In this document: positions 26,854-36,007 of the stretch, one piece after another
Layout: each line of letters opens with the position of its first letter
Numbering within the stretch: position 1 is the stretch's first letter
Source of the DNA: an uncultured Flavobacteriaceae bacterium
GTDB lineage: Bacteria; Bacteroidota; Bacteroidia; Flavobacteriales; Flavobacteriaceae
Direction of reading: 5' to 3'
NCBI GenBank assembly: GCA_947501625.1
Contig: CANMWN010000001.1
Location: 693,319-757,318 of the forward strand
DNA: 64,000 bases
The notes under the pieces: generated by a model
What the model saw: only the letters and a program-made list of their open reading frames with translations
The model's database searches: none
Told to the model about the DNA's origin: nothing
Made by a program: the position numbers and the translations under genes

Positions 26854-28185
26854 ATGTTAAGACTACTAGCTCCTCAAAAATTATTACGGTATTCTATTTT
26901 GATATGGTTAATAGTTTATATAACTATACCGACTACATATCTAAATATTAAACCAATATTCTTCCCTTTATTAATACTGATTTCATACATTTCTGTTTTT
27001 GTTTTTGGTATGTATTTAATACGCGGAGATAAAAAACTAATAATAAGAGAAGTAACAGCAAGAGACAGGTTAATTACTTATTTATCCATTGCACTTGGAT
27101 TTTTTGGAACATTATTAAAAACATATCAGCGATTTATTCAACAAGGATATTTATTTGCTGAAGATTACACTAAGCTAAGAATAGAATTAATGGAGGGAGA
27201 ATTAAATTCTGGTTTTTTAGGGTTATTGACAGCATTAACGACTCCTTTTGGGTTAATTTCATTTTTGATAGTTTTATATTTTAGAAAGCAGTTTTCTAAA
27301 ACTATATTTTTATTTACTTTTCTTCTCGCTTTATATCCCATCTTTGAATCTTATTTTACTCAAGGAAGAATGATAATTGTAATTGTTGTCTCAATGATAT
27401 TAATTACGTTATTTTTTCATATAAATAATTTCACTACATTTTTAAACAAGAAAATTAATATAAAAATCTTCAAGGTTAAGATATTTGCTTTTCCCAAAAA
27501 ACTACTTCAAAAAAAAATAATAATTCCATTTTTTCTATTAGGATTTATATTTTTAACTTTTTCTGTCAAGGTGGTTAAGGATAGACTTGATCTCTTTAAT
27601 TATAAAAATGTTTTTGTAGTCTGGGAGAATCAACAAGAAATGCGTTTAGACCCAGAATTTAAAGAGTATGTCTCTAAAAGTGGGCAAGTGAATATTGAAA
27701 TCGCTAAGTACAGTATTAAACATTATTTTGCTCATGGTATTTTTGAATATATCAGAATGGTAAATCATGTCGATAAGCCATTTGGGATGTATTATGGTCA
27801 ATATATTTTTAACCCTTATTTTAAATCGTTAAATTTTTTAGGGATTAAAACAAAACCATTTTTAGAAATGGGAAAATCTATGCATAAGCAAAATGTATAC
27901 ACTACTTTTTGGGGCCCTTTTTATTTAGACTTTGGTATTTTTGGGATACCCATAGCATTAATTTTTGGAGCATTAATAAAATATATTTATATAAAAGCAA
28001 GGAAAGGCTATTTACCATATGTGTTATTATATTCTTATTTTGCCTTTATAATTTTAGGATCTATGTTTTTAAATTTAATGATAGGTTCATCAATTTATAT
28101 ATTTAATGCCTTATTATTAATTTTATTTTTATACAAAGTAATTCCGCAAAACATTAAATTTGTAATAAGAAATAAAAGTATATGA
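26854..28185 (+). CDS. Wzy-like oligosaccharide repeat-unit polymerase (first copy)
   Basis: A 443-residue integral membrane protein with about ten transmembrane segments and a large periplasmic loop (about residues 250-350), the plan of O-antigen polymerases that join lipid-linked repeat units. The loop contains YFAHGIFEYIRMVNHV and PFGMYYGQYIFNPYFK, matched by THGVFEFDNLLRYYEH and KQYGKFTFFVFPKFTNYL in the second copy at 33631-34920. The families are diverse, so the call rests on topology, context and this resemblance. The DNA is very AT-rich, with a nine-A run near 27509. It abuts the PhyH gene and overlaps the acyltransferase gene. Confidence 0.7.
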   Translation: MLRLLAPQKLLRYSILIWLIVYITIPTTYLNIKPIFFPLLILISYISVFVFGMYLIRGDKKLIIREVTARDRLITYLSIALGFFGTLLKTYQRFIQQGYLFAEDYTKLRIELMEGELNSGFLGLLTALTTPFGLISFLIVLYFRKQFSKTIFLFTFLLALYPIFESYFTQGRMIIVIVVSMILITLFFHINNFTTFLNKKINIKIFKVKIFAFPKKLLQKKIIIPFFLLGFIFLTFSVKVVKDRLDLFNYKNVFVVWENQQEMRLDPEFKEYVSKSGQVNIEIAKYSIKHYFAHGIFEYIRMVNHVDKPFGMYYGQYIFNPYFKSLNFLGIKTKPFLEMGKSMHKQNVYTTFWGPFYLDFGIFGIPIALIFGALIKYIYIKARKGYLPYVLLYSYFAFIILGSMFLNLMIGSSIYIFNALLLILFLYKVIPQNIKFVIRNKSI

Positions 28186-28922
28186 AGCCACTTATAACAT
28201 CACTAATTACTCTATTAATTCCTATTAATTTTATCAAAATTTTTTTATTAAGATTGATTGGACATACGATACCTTATAGTTCTAAAATTGGTTTTAGTTT
28301 TATTATGGTTAAGTATATTAAATTGGATATGAATTCTAAAATAGGACATTTTAATTATATTAAAATAGATTCACTTGACATGAAAGAAGATGCTTTTATA
28401 AAGCATTTAAATATAATTAAAGGTCCTTTCATATTGGTAATAAAACAAAAAGGTTCAATGTCAAATCAAAATAAAATAAGAAGATCTAAATTTCCAATTA
28501 CATATGGAGTTAGCAAATTTGAGATTGGAAAGAATACTCAAATTGTAAGTAATCAATTTTTGGACTTAACCCGATCTATTATTTTAGGTGAAAACACTCA
28601 AATTGCTGGTATAGGCGCCCAGTTTTGGACTCATGGCTATATGCATTTTGATGGGCATAAGCGTATAAGAATTGATGGTGAAATAATTATTGGTGATAAT
28701 GTCTATATCGGATCAAGATGTATATTTAATGCTGGAGTTAAAGTTTCTAATGATATTATTATCGGAAGTAATTCTACAATATCTAAAAATTTAACCGAAA
28801 AGGGTTTATATGTAAATCAAGCATTAAGACACATAATAAAAGAAAAAAAGATAGATATAAGTAAATTTCAAAAAGTTAAATATAAAAATTTAATAGATGA
28901 AGTTTATGAAATAAACAAATAG
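28182..28922 (+). CDS. Hexapeptide-repeat (left-handed beta-helix) acyltransferase
   Basis: A 246-residue protein whose C-terminal half has hexapeptide repeats (IGKNTQI, ILGENTQI, IIGDNVYIGSRCIFNAGV, IIGSNSTISKNL) forming a left-handed beta-helix, and a candidate catalytic His in FWTHGYMHFDGH. The N-terminal 30 residues are hydrophobic and may associate with the membrane. It probably O- or N-acetylates a sugar of the repeat unit. Substrate and donor are not deducible. The start overlaps the stop of the polymerase gene by four bases. Confidence 0.75.
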   Translation: MKPLITSLITLLIPINFIKIFLLRLIGHTIPYSSKIGFSFIMVKYIKLDMNSKIGHFNYIKIDSLDMKEDAFIKHLNIIKGPFILVIKQKGSMSNQNKIRRSKFPITYGVSKFEIGKNTQIVSNQFLDLTRSIILGENTQIAGIGAQFWTHGYMHFDGHKRIRIDGEIIIGDNVYIGSRCIFNAGVKVSNDIIIGSNSTISKNLTEKGLYVNQALRHIIKEKKIDISKFQKVKYKNLIDEVYEINK

Positions 28923-28927
28923 AGATA

Positions 28928-29944
28928 TTGTCAAAACGATCGATAAATATAATACTGTTATTAATTTTAGTGTTTTCATGCAAGCCTGAAAATAGAAATA
29001 ACACTTTAAAACCAAAAAAAATATATAAAATTGATGATACAAAATATATTCAGAACTCTGAATATTCTAAAGGAGATTCAAGACGTTATGGAGTATTTCC
29101 AAACCAAAAAATTAATAATAAGGCATTAAATAACTGTATTGCTCTTGCGAATAAGGGGCTGCCAATTACTTTTTCAAAAGGATATTATAACACCAATATA
29201 GTTTTAAAAGGGGTTTCTAATGTTAATTTTTTATTTGATAATGTTATTTTATCCGGTTCTTTTCAAATTATCGAAAAAGAACAAAGACAATCACAACAAA
29301 TAAATATTGAAGGTAAATTGACTGTTTTAGATAAACTATTTATAAGAAAATCTAGTAATATTAGTTTTGATTCTTTATATATTAGGTCAGATACGATTAA
29401 TAATATATTGAATAAAAAAAACAGAGGGGCAAGTATATATGTTGGTTCAAAAAATATTAGTTTTGATTATTTAGAAATAGATAATACTGGAGGGGAAAAA
29501 GACATTCATTATAAATATGTAGCAGCAGCTTTACAAGTACATGGCTGGAATAATAATCCAGAATACATAACTATTAATACTTTACAAATTAATAATGCTG
29601 ACAGAACTTCCTTGTATTTAACTGGTAAAGGACATTTGTTAAAAAAAGTTAGTATAAAGAACTTTGGTTTAGGGGTCGCTGATAACATGTATGGTTTAGA
29701 AGACGCATCTCAAGGTGAAGAAAGAATTTTTGCTGGAGCTTGGGTTAATAAATGTAATAACTGTGAGATTGACACATTAGAAATAAAAGGAACTTTTGAT
29801 AAAAATTTAAATAGTTTAAAGTTGGGTGTAGGAAAATACCATCAACCTAGTTTTATCAACAATATACATTTTTCACCAAGTCTAAAAAAACTTCCTATTA
29901 AAGATGATGAATTGACAAATATACTTGTAAAAAATGAGTACTAA
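28928..29944 (+). CDS. Beta-helix lipoprotein of the polysaccharide locus (first paralogue)
   Basis: A 338-residue predicted lipoprotein: hydrophobic leader ending VFSCKP, with Cys18 as the lipidation site. The rest has repeated short beta strands with Asn-rich turns (VSNVNFLFDNVILSG, GSKNISFDYLEIDN, PEYITINTLQINNADRTSLYLTG), the pattern of a right-handed parallel beta-helix as in pectate-lyase-like proteins. It is paralogous to 32516-33568: both have GDxRRYG near residue 50, HGWNNNP/DGWNNNP and NKCxxCxI. The start must be TTG at 28928: a stop lies at 28920-28922 and no ATG occurs before the leader. Function unknown; polysaccharide binding, modification or anchoring is possible. Confidence 0.7.
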   Translation: MSKRSINIILLLILVFSCKPENRNNTLKPKKIYKIDDTKYIQNSEYSKGDSRRYGVFPNQKINNKALNNCIALANKGLPITFSKGYYNTNIVLKGVSNVNFLFDNVILSGSFQIIEKEQRQSQQINIEGKLTVLDKLFIRKSSNISFDSLYIRSDTINNILNKKNRGASIYVGSKNISFDYLEIDNTGGEKDIHYKYVAAALQVHGWNNNPEYITINTLQINNADRTSLYLTGKGHLLKKVSIKNFGLGVADNMYGLEDASQGEERIFAGAWVNKCNNCEIDTLEIKGTFDKNLNSLKLGVGKYHQPSFINNIHFSPSLKKLPIKDDELTNILVKNEY

Positions 29945-31163
29945 ATTTTCATTAAATATAATTAAGTATAGAGAAAATATTTTTTTAATATTTTATTTCT
30001 TACTTTTTTTTTCGTTCATTGTCTCATATGCTTTAAGTAATATTTTAATATTTTTATTTCCAGTACTTTTTTTTATTGATAGTAAAAAAAGAGTTAAAGA
30101 AAAATATAGAACTTTAATTAAAAGTAAAATAACTATTTTATATATATCTTTTTTTTTAATCCAAGTGATTGGTATTTTTTATTCTGAAAACTTAAGTTTT
30201 GCTATTATTAGAATCAAAGTAATGCTACCATTACTTTTTTTACCAGCTATTTTAAGTGTTGAAATACTAAGTAATGAAACGTATAAAAAGTTACTTTTAA
30301 TTTTAAAGTATTTAATACCCTTAGTGTTTATATTCTATATTTTTGTACATGTTTTTATTGATGGAAGAAGTATAAACACATTTGTGCATTTTACAATTAA
30401 AGAGAAAATAAAAGTAAGTCAATTTTACTTACTATTTATATTAATGATTCCAGTTTTAGAAACATTAAAACAACTATATTATAATAATAAAGTTATTGTA
30501 AATAGTTTTATTTTAATATTATCATTTATGATTTTATTAACTCTTGGAAATAAAACTACACTTATGTTTTTATTACTATTAAGTGTAGGGATGTTAATTA
30601 AATATTGGAAGAAGAGCAAAAAAAAAGGAATTAGTGTATTGTTGTCGATAATTATATTAAGTAGCATTGCACTTCAAATACCCATAATTAAAAATAGAAT
30701 GGCAGTATTTGTTAAAACCACAGATTTAAATTTGCATACAGTAATAACTAAAAATAGATTTACAATAACAAAAAACACTTTTGAACATAGAGTTTTGATA
30801 AATTACCTTTCTCTATTAGAAATAAAAAAAGCATTTCCGTTTGGTGTAGGAACAGGTGACTTTCAGGATAAATTAAATGAACAATACCAAAGAGTGGGTT
30901 TTAAAGAAGGTATTAGAAGAGGGTTTAACAATCATAATCAATATTTATCAGAATTTTTAAAAACTGGGGTGTTAGGAGGGATATTTTTTATACTGCTTAT
31001 TTTTTCTTTATTAAAGTTAATAAAAAAAGAGTATTTTTTTTATTCATACATAATAATATTTTTTACTATTGGATGTTTTGTAGAATCCTATTTAGATAGA
31101 CAGCATGGAGTCATAATTTTTGCATTTTTAATTCCATTTTTTTTATACAATGAACGGAACTAA
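29934..31163 (+). CDS. O-antigen ligase-like membrane protein (WaaL/Wzy_C family)
   Basis: A 409-residue protein with about ten to twelve transmembrane segments. Near the C-terminus it has the large-loop signature FPFGVGTGDFQDKLN and FNNHNQYLSEFLKTGVLGG, in which the His-Asn-x-Tyr-Leu motif is typical of the O-antigen ligase/polymerase family. It may transfer the finished polymer to lipid A core or another acceptor, or polymerise. Homopolymers of nine T (30004-30012, 30149-30157) and nine A (30618-30626) occur in this very AT-rich gene. It overlaps the lipoprotein gene by 11 bases and the flippase gene by 14. Confidence 0.75.
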   Translation: MSTKFSLNIIKYRENIFLIFYFLLFFSFIVSYALSNILIFLFPVLFFIDSKKRVKEKYRTLIKSKITILYISFFLIQVIGIFYSENLSFAIIRIKVMLPLLFLPAILSVEILSNETYKKLLLILKYLIPLVFIFYIFVHVFIDGRSINTFVHFTIKEKIKVSQFYLLFILMIPVLETLKQLYYNNKVIVNSFILILSFMILLTLGNKTTLMFLLLLSVGMLIKYWKKSKKKGISVLLSIIILSSIALQIPIIKNRMAVFVKTTDLNLHTVITKNRFTITKNTFEHRVLINYLSLLEIKKAFPFGVGTGDFQDKLNEQYQRVGFKEGIRRGFNNHNQYLSEFLKTGVLGGIFFILLIFSLLKLIKKEYFFYSYIIIFFTIGCFVESYLDRQHGVIIFAFLIPFFLYNERN

Positions 31164-32436
31164 AATCTATACAAAGTTATTTACTTTTTTTAAAAGCAAG
31201 TTTTTGTTTTTACTAACCTTTGGAATAGCTAAATTGGCTGTTTATTTGGCTCCATTATGGCTTGCCGATATATTGTCTAAATATGACTACGGAGTCTTGG
31301 AATATGCTTTAGCAGGATTGGGAATTTTGATAGCCGCAAGTTTTAGTTTAGGTATTCCAGGAGCATATCCATATTTTATTTTAAGAAAAAAGAATTTTAA
31401 GGTGAAACATGCTTTTAAAATTCATCCATTATGGCTACTATTTCTTTTTGTAATTAATCAAATACTTTATATAGGTTTTGAAGTATTTAGTTTTAAAATA
31501 TATTTAGCATTAAATTTTTCATATATAATTGCAAATCAGCAATTTTATTCAACAAAATTAAAATCTAAAGAATCAATATTAAAAGCAGTTTTTATTGATT
31601 CTGGGGTTTATTTTATGCTACTCATTTATGCTACTTTAGTTCTGTTAAATATTATAAAGCCAACTATAGAAATGGTTAATAAAACCATTCTTATTTATGC
31701 CTTTATATATGTTTTATATGCTATGGCACAGTTTATAAAAGTCAATAAAGAAGGTATAATAAGTAGTTATAAAAGAATATTAAAATTTAGTTTCCATATT
31801 TTAATAGCATCAATTTTAATTTTTGCAATTACAGTTGCAGGAAGGATTTTAACAGAATATTTTCTAGGTATAGAGTATGTGGGAACTTACGGATTTTATT
31901 ATCGTCTGGCTAGTTTAGTAGTTGTAATTCATCAAGTAGTTAGTATCATTTTTTTTAAGAAAATATATACATTTGAACCAAAAATATTAGATAAATATTT
32001 TTCATTATTTTTTATCGGAATTTATATTCTATCAATTCTTTTTTATTTTATTTCACCATATGTAGTTGTATATTTTTCAAATTATTACAATGAAACATTT
32101 AAAGAAAATACAATATTGTATTTTATTTTATCATCTCAAATGGTTATGTGGATTGCATCTGCATTGAACTCAAGCATTATTGATAGGGAAGGTATAGCAA
32201 AAAAGAACAATTTACGGTTATTGACACTTATTATTATTAGCCTATTAATATTATTTTTACTAAAAAATTATTTAACCCTACCTCTTTTAACTTTTATTCA
32301 TTTTACAGTTTTTTATATTGCAACGATGATCCAATATTTTTCGTTATCGAAAAAAAATATTTATTTTAAGAAAGCAACAATTGCATTAACATGCTCGTTT
32401 ACAATTTCTGTACTAGTTGTGTTATTAATAAAATAA
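31150..32436 (+). CDS. Wzx-like polysaccharide flippase
   Basis: A 428-residue protein with about twelve transmembrane segments spread evenly over its length, without large soluble domains, as expected for MATE/MOP-type flippases that move lipid-linked repeat units across the inner membrane. LADILSKYDYGVLEYALAGL and GRILTEYFLGIEYVGTYGFYYRLAS resemble the family's conserved N-terminal and central segments. It is the only flippase-like gene in the locus, which supports the call. Transcription may pause after it: a 79-base gap precedes the second lipoprotein gene. Confidence 0.75.
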   Translation: MNGTKIYTKLFTFFKSKFLFLLTFGIAKLAVYLAPLWLADILSKYDYGVLEYALAGLGILIAASFSLGIPGAYPYFILRKKNFKVKHAFKIHPLWLLFLFVINQILYIGFEVFSFKIYLALNFSYIIANQQFYSTKLKSKESILKAVFIDSGVYFMLLIYATLVLLNIIKPTIEMVNKTILIYAFIYVLYAMAQFIKVNKEGIISSYKRILKFSFHILIASILIFAITVAGRILTEYFLGIEYVGTYGFYYRLASLVVVIHQVVSIIFFKKIYTFEPKILDKYFSLFFIGIYILSILFYFISPYVVVYFSNYYNETFKENTILYFILSSQMVMWIASALNSSIIDREGIAKKNNLRLLTLIIISLLILFLLKNYLTLPLLTFIHFTVFYIATMIQYFSLSKKNIYFKKATIALTCSFTISVLVVLLIK

Positions 32437-32515
32437 ATCTTTATATATAAAAGAATATTTTGGCAGTATTCAAGTTAGTATTATTTTTACAATTAATTCA
32501 TTAAAATTAAAACAA

Positions 32516-33568
32516 ATGAAAAACTACTTAATAATAGTTTTATTAATATCTTTTATTTCTTGTAAAAAAGATAAAAAAAATGAAACACCATCATTAAAAG
32601 AAGAGCCTAAAGAAATCACTTTTGATGAATCAAAATATGTGTTGGATAGCACGTTTGCAATTGGAGATGCTAGGAGATATGGCTTGACAGCAGAAAACGC
32701 AAAGAGTTCGCATCCAACATCAGGTAAGAATAGAATGACTACAGTCATAGATCTTGCTGAAGAATCGGGGATGGAGATTAATTTTCCATCAGGATATTAC
32801 GGAATGAATTTAACATTAGATAATAGAAAAAATTTAAAGTTACGTTTTAATAATTCTGAATTTAGCAATGTAAGTATAAGTCAGGGAGCAAAAGAAAATT
32901 CAATCCCTGAAAATATCACACTTAAAGGAACCCTTAACTTATATGGGAGATTAGGTTTAACCGAAGCAAAAAACATATCTATTGATTCAGTTATTTTAAA
33001 AACGGATACTGCTAAAAACTTATATAAAATGAGAAATACGGGTTGCCATATTTATCATGGATGCGATAATATAAAAATAAACTATTTAGAGGTACAGGAT
33101 TTAGGGTCGGGTAGTGAAAAGTATAAGTATACTCATGCAGCTTTAGCCATTGATGGTTGGAATAACAATCCACAAAATGTAACCATAAATAAACTGTATA
33201 TAAAATCTACTGATAGACATGGTATATATTTAACAGGTAGTGATCATATAATTAAAGAAGTAGTTATTGATAAATTTGGAGTAGGAAGTGCTAAAGAAAT
33301 GGATGGAATGCAAGATGCGGATAATAAAAAAGGAGAACATAAAGAATTCACTGCTCTATGGTTGAATAAGTGTTATGATTGTTATATTGAAAAAATAACG
33401 ATAAATGAGAAGGATAGTAAAGGAAAGTACACCGCATTTTTTGATTATGGTGATGAATCAAGACCTTCCGAAATAGATCAAATGATAATATTAAACGATA
33501 ATCCATCTATTAAAATAAAAAAAGATTCAAATGCCAGAGTTGTTGTAAATGAGATGTCTAATAATTAA
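32516..33568 (+). CDS. Beta-helix lipoprotein of the polysaccharide locus (second paralogue)
   Basis: A 350-residue predicted lipoprotein with leader ending LISFISCKK (Cys16). It aligns end to end with the protein at 28928-29944: GDARRYGL, FPSGYYGMNLTLDN, HAALAIDGWNNNPQNVTI, KSTDRHGIYLTGSDHIIKE and LWLNKCYDCYIEK. Repeated short strands suggest a right-handed beta-helix. Acidic and Asn residues are abundant, but no polysaccharide-lyase catalytic set can be assigned. Its position between the flippase and second polymerase, mirroring the first copy between acyltransferase and ligase, argues for a role tied to this polymer. Confidence 0.7.
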   Translation: MKNYLIIVLLISFISCKKDKKNETPSLKEEPKEITFDESKYVLDSTFAIGDARRYGLTAENAKSSHPTSGKNRMTTVIDLAEESGMEINFPSGYYGMNLTLDNRKNLKLRFNNSEFSNVSISQGAKENSIPENITLKGTLNLYGRLGLTEAKNISIDSVILKTDTAKNLYKMRNTGCHIYHGCDNIKINYLEVQDLGSGSEKYKYTHAALAIDGWNNNPQNVTINKLYIKSTDRHGIYLTGSDHIIKEVVIDKFGVGSAKEMDGMQDADNKKGEHKEFTALWLNKCYDCYIEKITINEKDSKGKYTAFFDYGDESRPSEIDQMIILNDNPSIKIKKDSNARVVVNEMSNN

Positions 33569-33630
33569 CGAATAAAATATTTGAAGGCAATATTTCTTTT
33601 AAATATAACAAATAGTTTATCAATTTTCTA

Positions 33631-34920
33631 ATGATAAAAAGTAGGACTAATTTTTTTTTTTATTTTAGTATTCTTGGAGGAATATTGATATGGTTTTTCA
33701 TATTATTAATTTCACCTGTCTATATTGTTAACGAAATTTCAAATCAAACGTTTTTATTTATTTCTTTGTGCTATACTTCTTTAATTGTTGGATATGTTCT
33801 TTCTTTTAGAGTTTTAAAAAGAAAAGAAACAATAAACCCAAGAAAAGAGGTAGTCATACCAATTAATATTATAAAAGTTATTACCTATTTTATTATTCTT
33901 TGTTTTATAATTAGATACATTGATATTTTTTATTTTAGAAGTCTTCGTTTTTCAAATACAATCTATCAAAATAGGTTTTTATTTAAAAATGGAGAATATA
34001 ACTTTATTTTTATTGTTTCTAACGTTTTTAAAACGTTATATTTTGTTCCTTTACTTTTAATTTCATTAGTAAAAAAGAAAAATAATTTTTTATTTTTCTT
34101 ATCTATTAGTCTATTTTTCTTTCCTTTTTTAGAAGCAGTTTTAATGGGCTCTAGGTCCCCTTTTTTACAATCTTTTGTACTTTTAACAATAATACTTTTT
34201 TTTACAAAAAAAATAAAATTTAATAAAAAAACTTTCTTGTTTTTAATAACTAGTTTATTAGTATTGTTTATTATTTCAACACAAATATTAATTAGTAGAG
34301 AAGGGCCTAAAAATAAAAATCCTTACAGTCATTTAGTAAAAAATGCTATTTACAATGATTTTCTTAAACCAAAAAGTGAAATTGTGGATTTTATGATTGA
34401 TCCAAATGTTTCTAACCTTAAAAAAAATGTTGCACTCTCGGGTTTACAAGTAGGTCAGTATTATACACATGGTGTTTTTGAGTTTGATAACCTTTTAAGA
34501 TATTATGAGCATAATCACTTCAAAAAACAATATGGAAAGTTTACTTTTTTTGTATTTCCAAAGTTTACAAACTATCTTAATCTTACTAAGATAAATATAG
34601 ATGAAATCAATAAATCATCACCGAGAGAATACGTTTTTATTACTTTTTTTGGAGGTTTGTATTTAGATTTCGGCTGGTCAGGTTTAATAGTTATATTTTT
34701 ATTAGGATACCTGCAAGGAATTGTGTCTAAAAAAATAACAATTAAAAATTATTACTATGCTCCATTATTCATTTTTTTTATATTCACTAACTTTTTTTTA
34801 TTGACAATTAATTTTTTTAGGGGTGCAGGTACATATACGTTTATAAGTTGTATTATATTTGCTGTTATATTAAGTTATTTAATAAAACTTAAGTTAAATG
34901 AAAAAGGCATTAGTACATGA
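33631..34920 (+). CDS. Wzy-like oligosaccharide repeat-unit polymerase (second copy)
   Basis: A 429-residue membrane protein with about ten transmembrane segments and a periplasmic loop near residues 225-340. The loop shares THGVFEFDNLLRYY, QYGKFTFFVFPKF and YVFITFFGGLYLDFGWSG with corresponding parts of the polymerase at 26854-28185 (HGIFEYIR, YTTFWGPFYLDFGIFG), so the two appear to be diverged paralogues. Codons 7-11 include eleven T in a row (33651-33661), the longest homopolymer seen in the window and a possible slippage site. The 3' end overlaps the GT4 gene by 23 bases. Confidence 0.7.
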   Translation: MIKSRTNFFFYFSILGGILIWFFILLISPVYIVNEISNQTFLFISLCYTSLIVGYVLSFRVLKRKETINPRKEVVIPINIIKVITYFIILCFIIRYIDIFYFRSLRFSNTIYQNRFLFKNGEYNFIFIVSNVFKTLYFVPLLLISLVKKKNNFLFFLSISLFFFPFLEAVLMGSRSPFLQSFVLLTIILFFTKKIKFNKKTFLFLITSLLVLFIISTQILISREGPKNKNPYSHLVKNAIYNDFLKPKSEIVDFMIDPNVSNLKKNVALSGLQVGQYYTHGVFEFDNLLRYYEHNHFKKQYGKFTFFVFPKFTNYLNLTKINIDEINKSSPREYVFITFFGGLYLDFGWSGLIVIFLLGYLQGIVSKKITIKNYYYAPLFIFFIFTNFFLLTINFFRGAGTYTFISCIIFAVILSYLIKLKLNEKGIST

Positions 34921-36007
34921 TTGGTATTATGTGAGTGGAGGAGCCGAAAAAGTTATTCACTCTATAGTAAACACATATGATGATTTAGAGCACTTTGCTT
35001 TAATTGATTTTTTAAATGATGCTGATAGAGATTTTATTTTAAGAGGAGCAAAAGTAAATACTAGTTTTATTCAAAGGTTACCAACAGCAAAAAGTAATCA
35101 TAGGAAATTTTTACAATTTTTCCCTCAAGCTATTGAGCAATTTGACTTAAGTAAATTTGATGTAGTTATTTCTTCTTCAGCTTCAATAGCTAAAGGTGTT
35201 TTAACAAGTTCAAAACAATTACACATTTGTTATTGTCACTCTCCTATGAGATATGCCTGGGATTTTTATCACCAGTATTTAAAAGAAGCAAGGTTAAATA
35301 AAGGGCTTAAGTCATGGTATGCTAAAAGAATTTTGCATAAAATAAGGGTTTGGGATGTTGTTTCAAGTAATAGGGTTGATTATTTTATTGCAAACTCAAA
35401 TTATATTGCAAAAAGAATAAAAAAGGTTTATAATCGAGACTCAACTGTTATTTACCCTCCTGTAAATATTGAGCAATTTAAATTGAACGAGATTAAAGAA
35501 GATTACTATTTAGCAGCTTCAAGATTAGTGTCTTACAAAAAAATCGATTTGATAGTTAAGACATTTTCAAAAATGCCAAATAGGAAATTAATTGTTGTTG
35601 GAGACGGTCCTGATTTTAGAAAAATAAAAAATATTGCGACAAAAAATATTGAGGTAAAAGGGTTTGTTTCAAAATCAGACTTGATTAAATATATGCAAAG
35701 AGCTAAAGGTTTTATCTTTCCAGCCGAGGAAGATTTTGGTATAATACCTGTTGAGGCACAAGCTTGTGGGACGCCAGTTATTGCGTATGGAAAAGGAGGT
35801 TGTTTAGAGACAATAATTGAAAATAAAACTGGAGTATTTTTTCATAATCAAACTGAAAAAAGTTTAACGGAAGCAATTATTAATTTTGAAAAAATGAAGT
35901 TTAATCCTTTTGAGATAAGAAAAAATTCAGAAAGATTTAGTAAAGAAAGGTTTGAAAGTGAATTCAGTAGTTTTATAAATAAAAAAACAAAAGAATTTTT
36001 TAATTGA
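34898..36007 (+). CDS. Family 4 glycosyltransferase
   Basis: A 369-residue GT-B transferase. The N-terminal domain begins KALVHDWYYVSGGAEKVIHS, with CYCHSPMRYAWDFYHQYL in the acceptor region. The C-terminal Rossmann domain has DYYLAASRLVSYKKIDLIV and the donor-binding EX7E-type motif within FPAEEDFGIIPVEAQACGTPVIAYGKGG split as two adjoining segments. No membrane segment is present, so it acts at the cytoplasmic face. The family often uses GDP-mannose or related donors, but the sugar cannot be assigned. It lies between the second polymerase and the initiating transferase, overlapping both. Confidence 0.88.
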   Translation: MKKALVHDWYYVSGGAEKVIHSIVNTYDDLEHFALIDFLNDADRDFILRGAKVNTSFIQRLPTAKSNHRKFLQFFPQAIEQFDLSKFDVVISSSASIAKGVLTSSKQLHICYCHSPMRYAWDFYHQYLKEARLNKGLKSWYAKRILHKIRVWDVVSSNRVDYFIANSNYIAKRIKKVYNRDSTVIYPPVNIEQFKLNEIKEDYYLAASRLVSYKKIDLIVKTFSKMPNRKLIVVGDGPDFRKIKNIATKNIEVKGFVSKSDLIKYMQRAKGFIFPAEEDFGIIPVEAQACGTPVIAYGKGGCLETIIENKTGVFFHNQTEKSLTEAIINFEKMKFNPFEIRKNSERFSKERFESEFSSFINKKTKEFFN

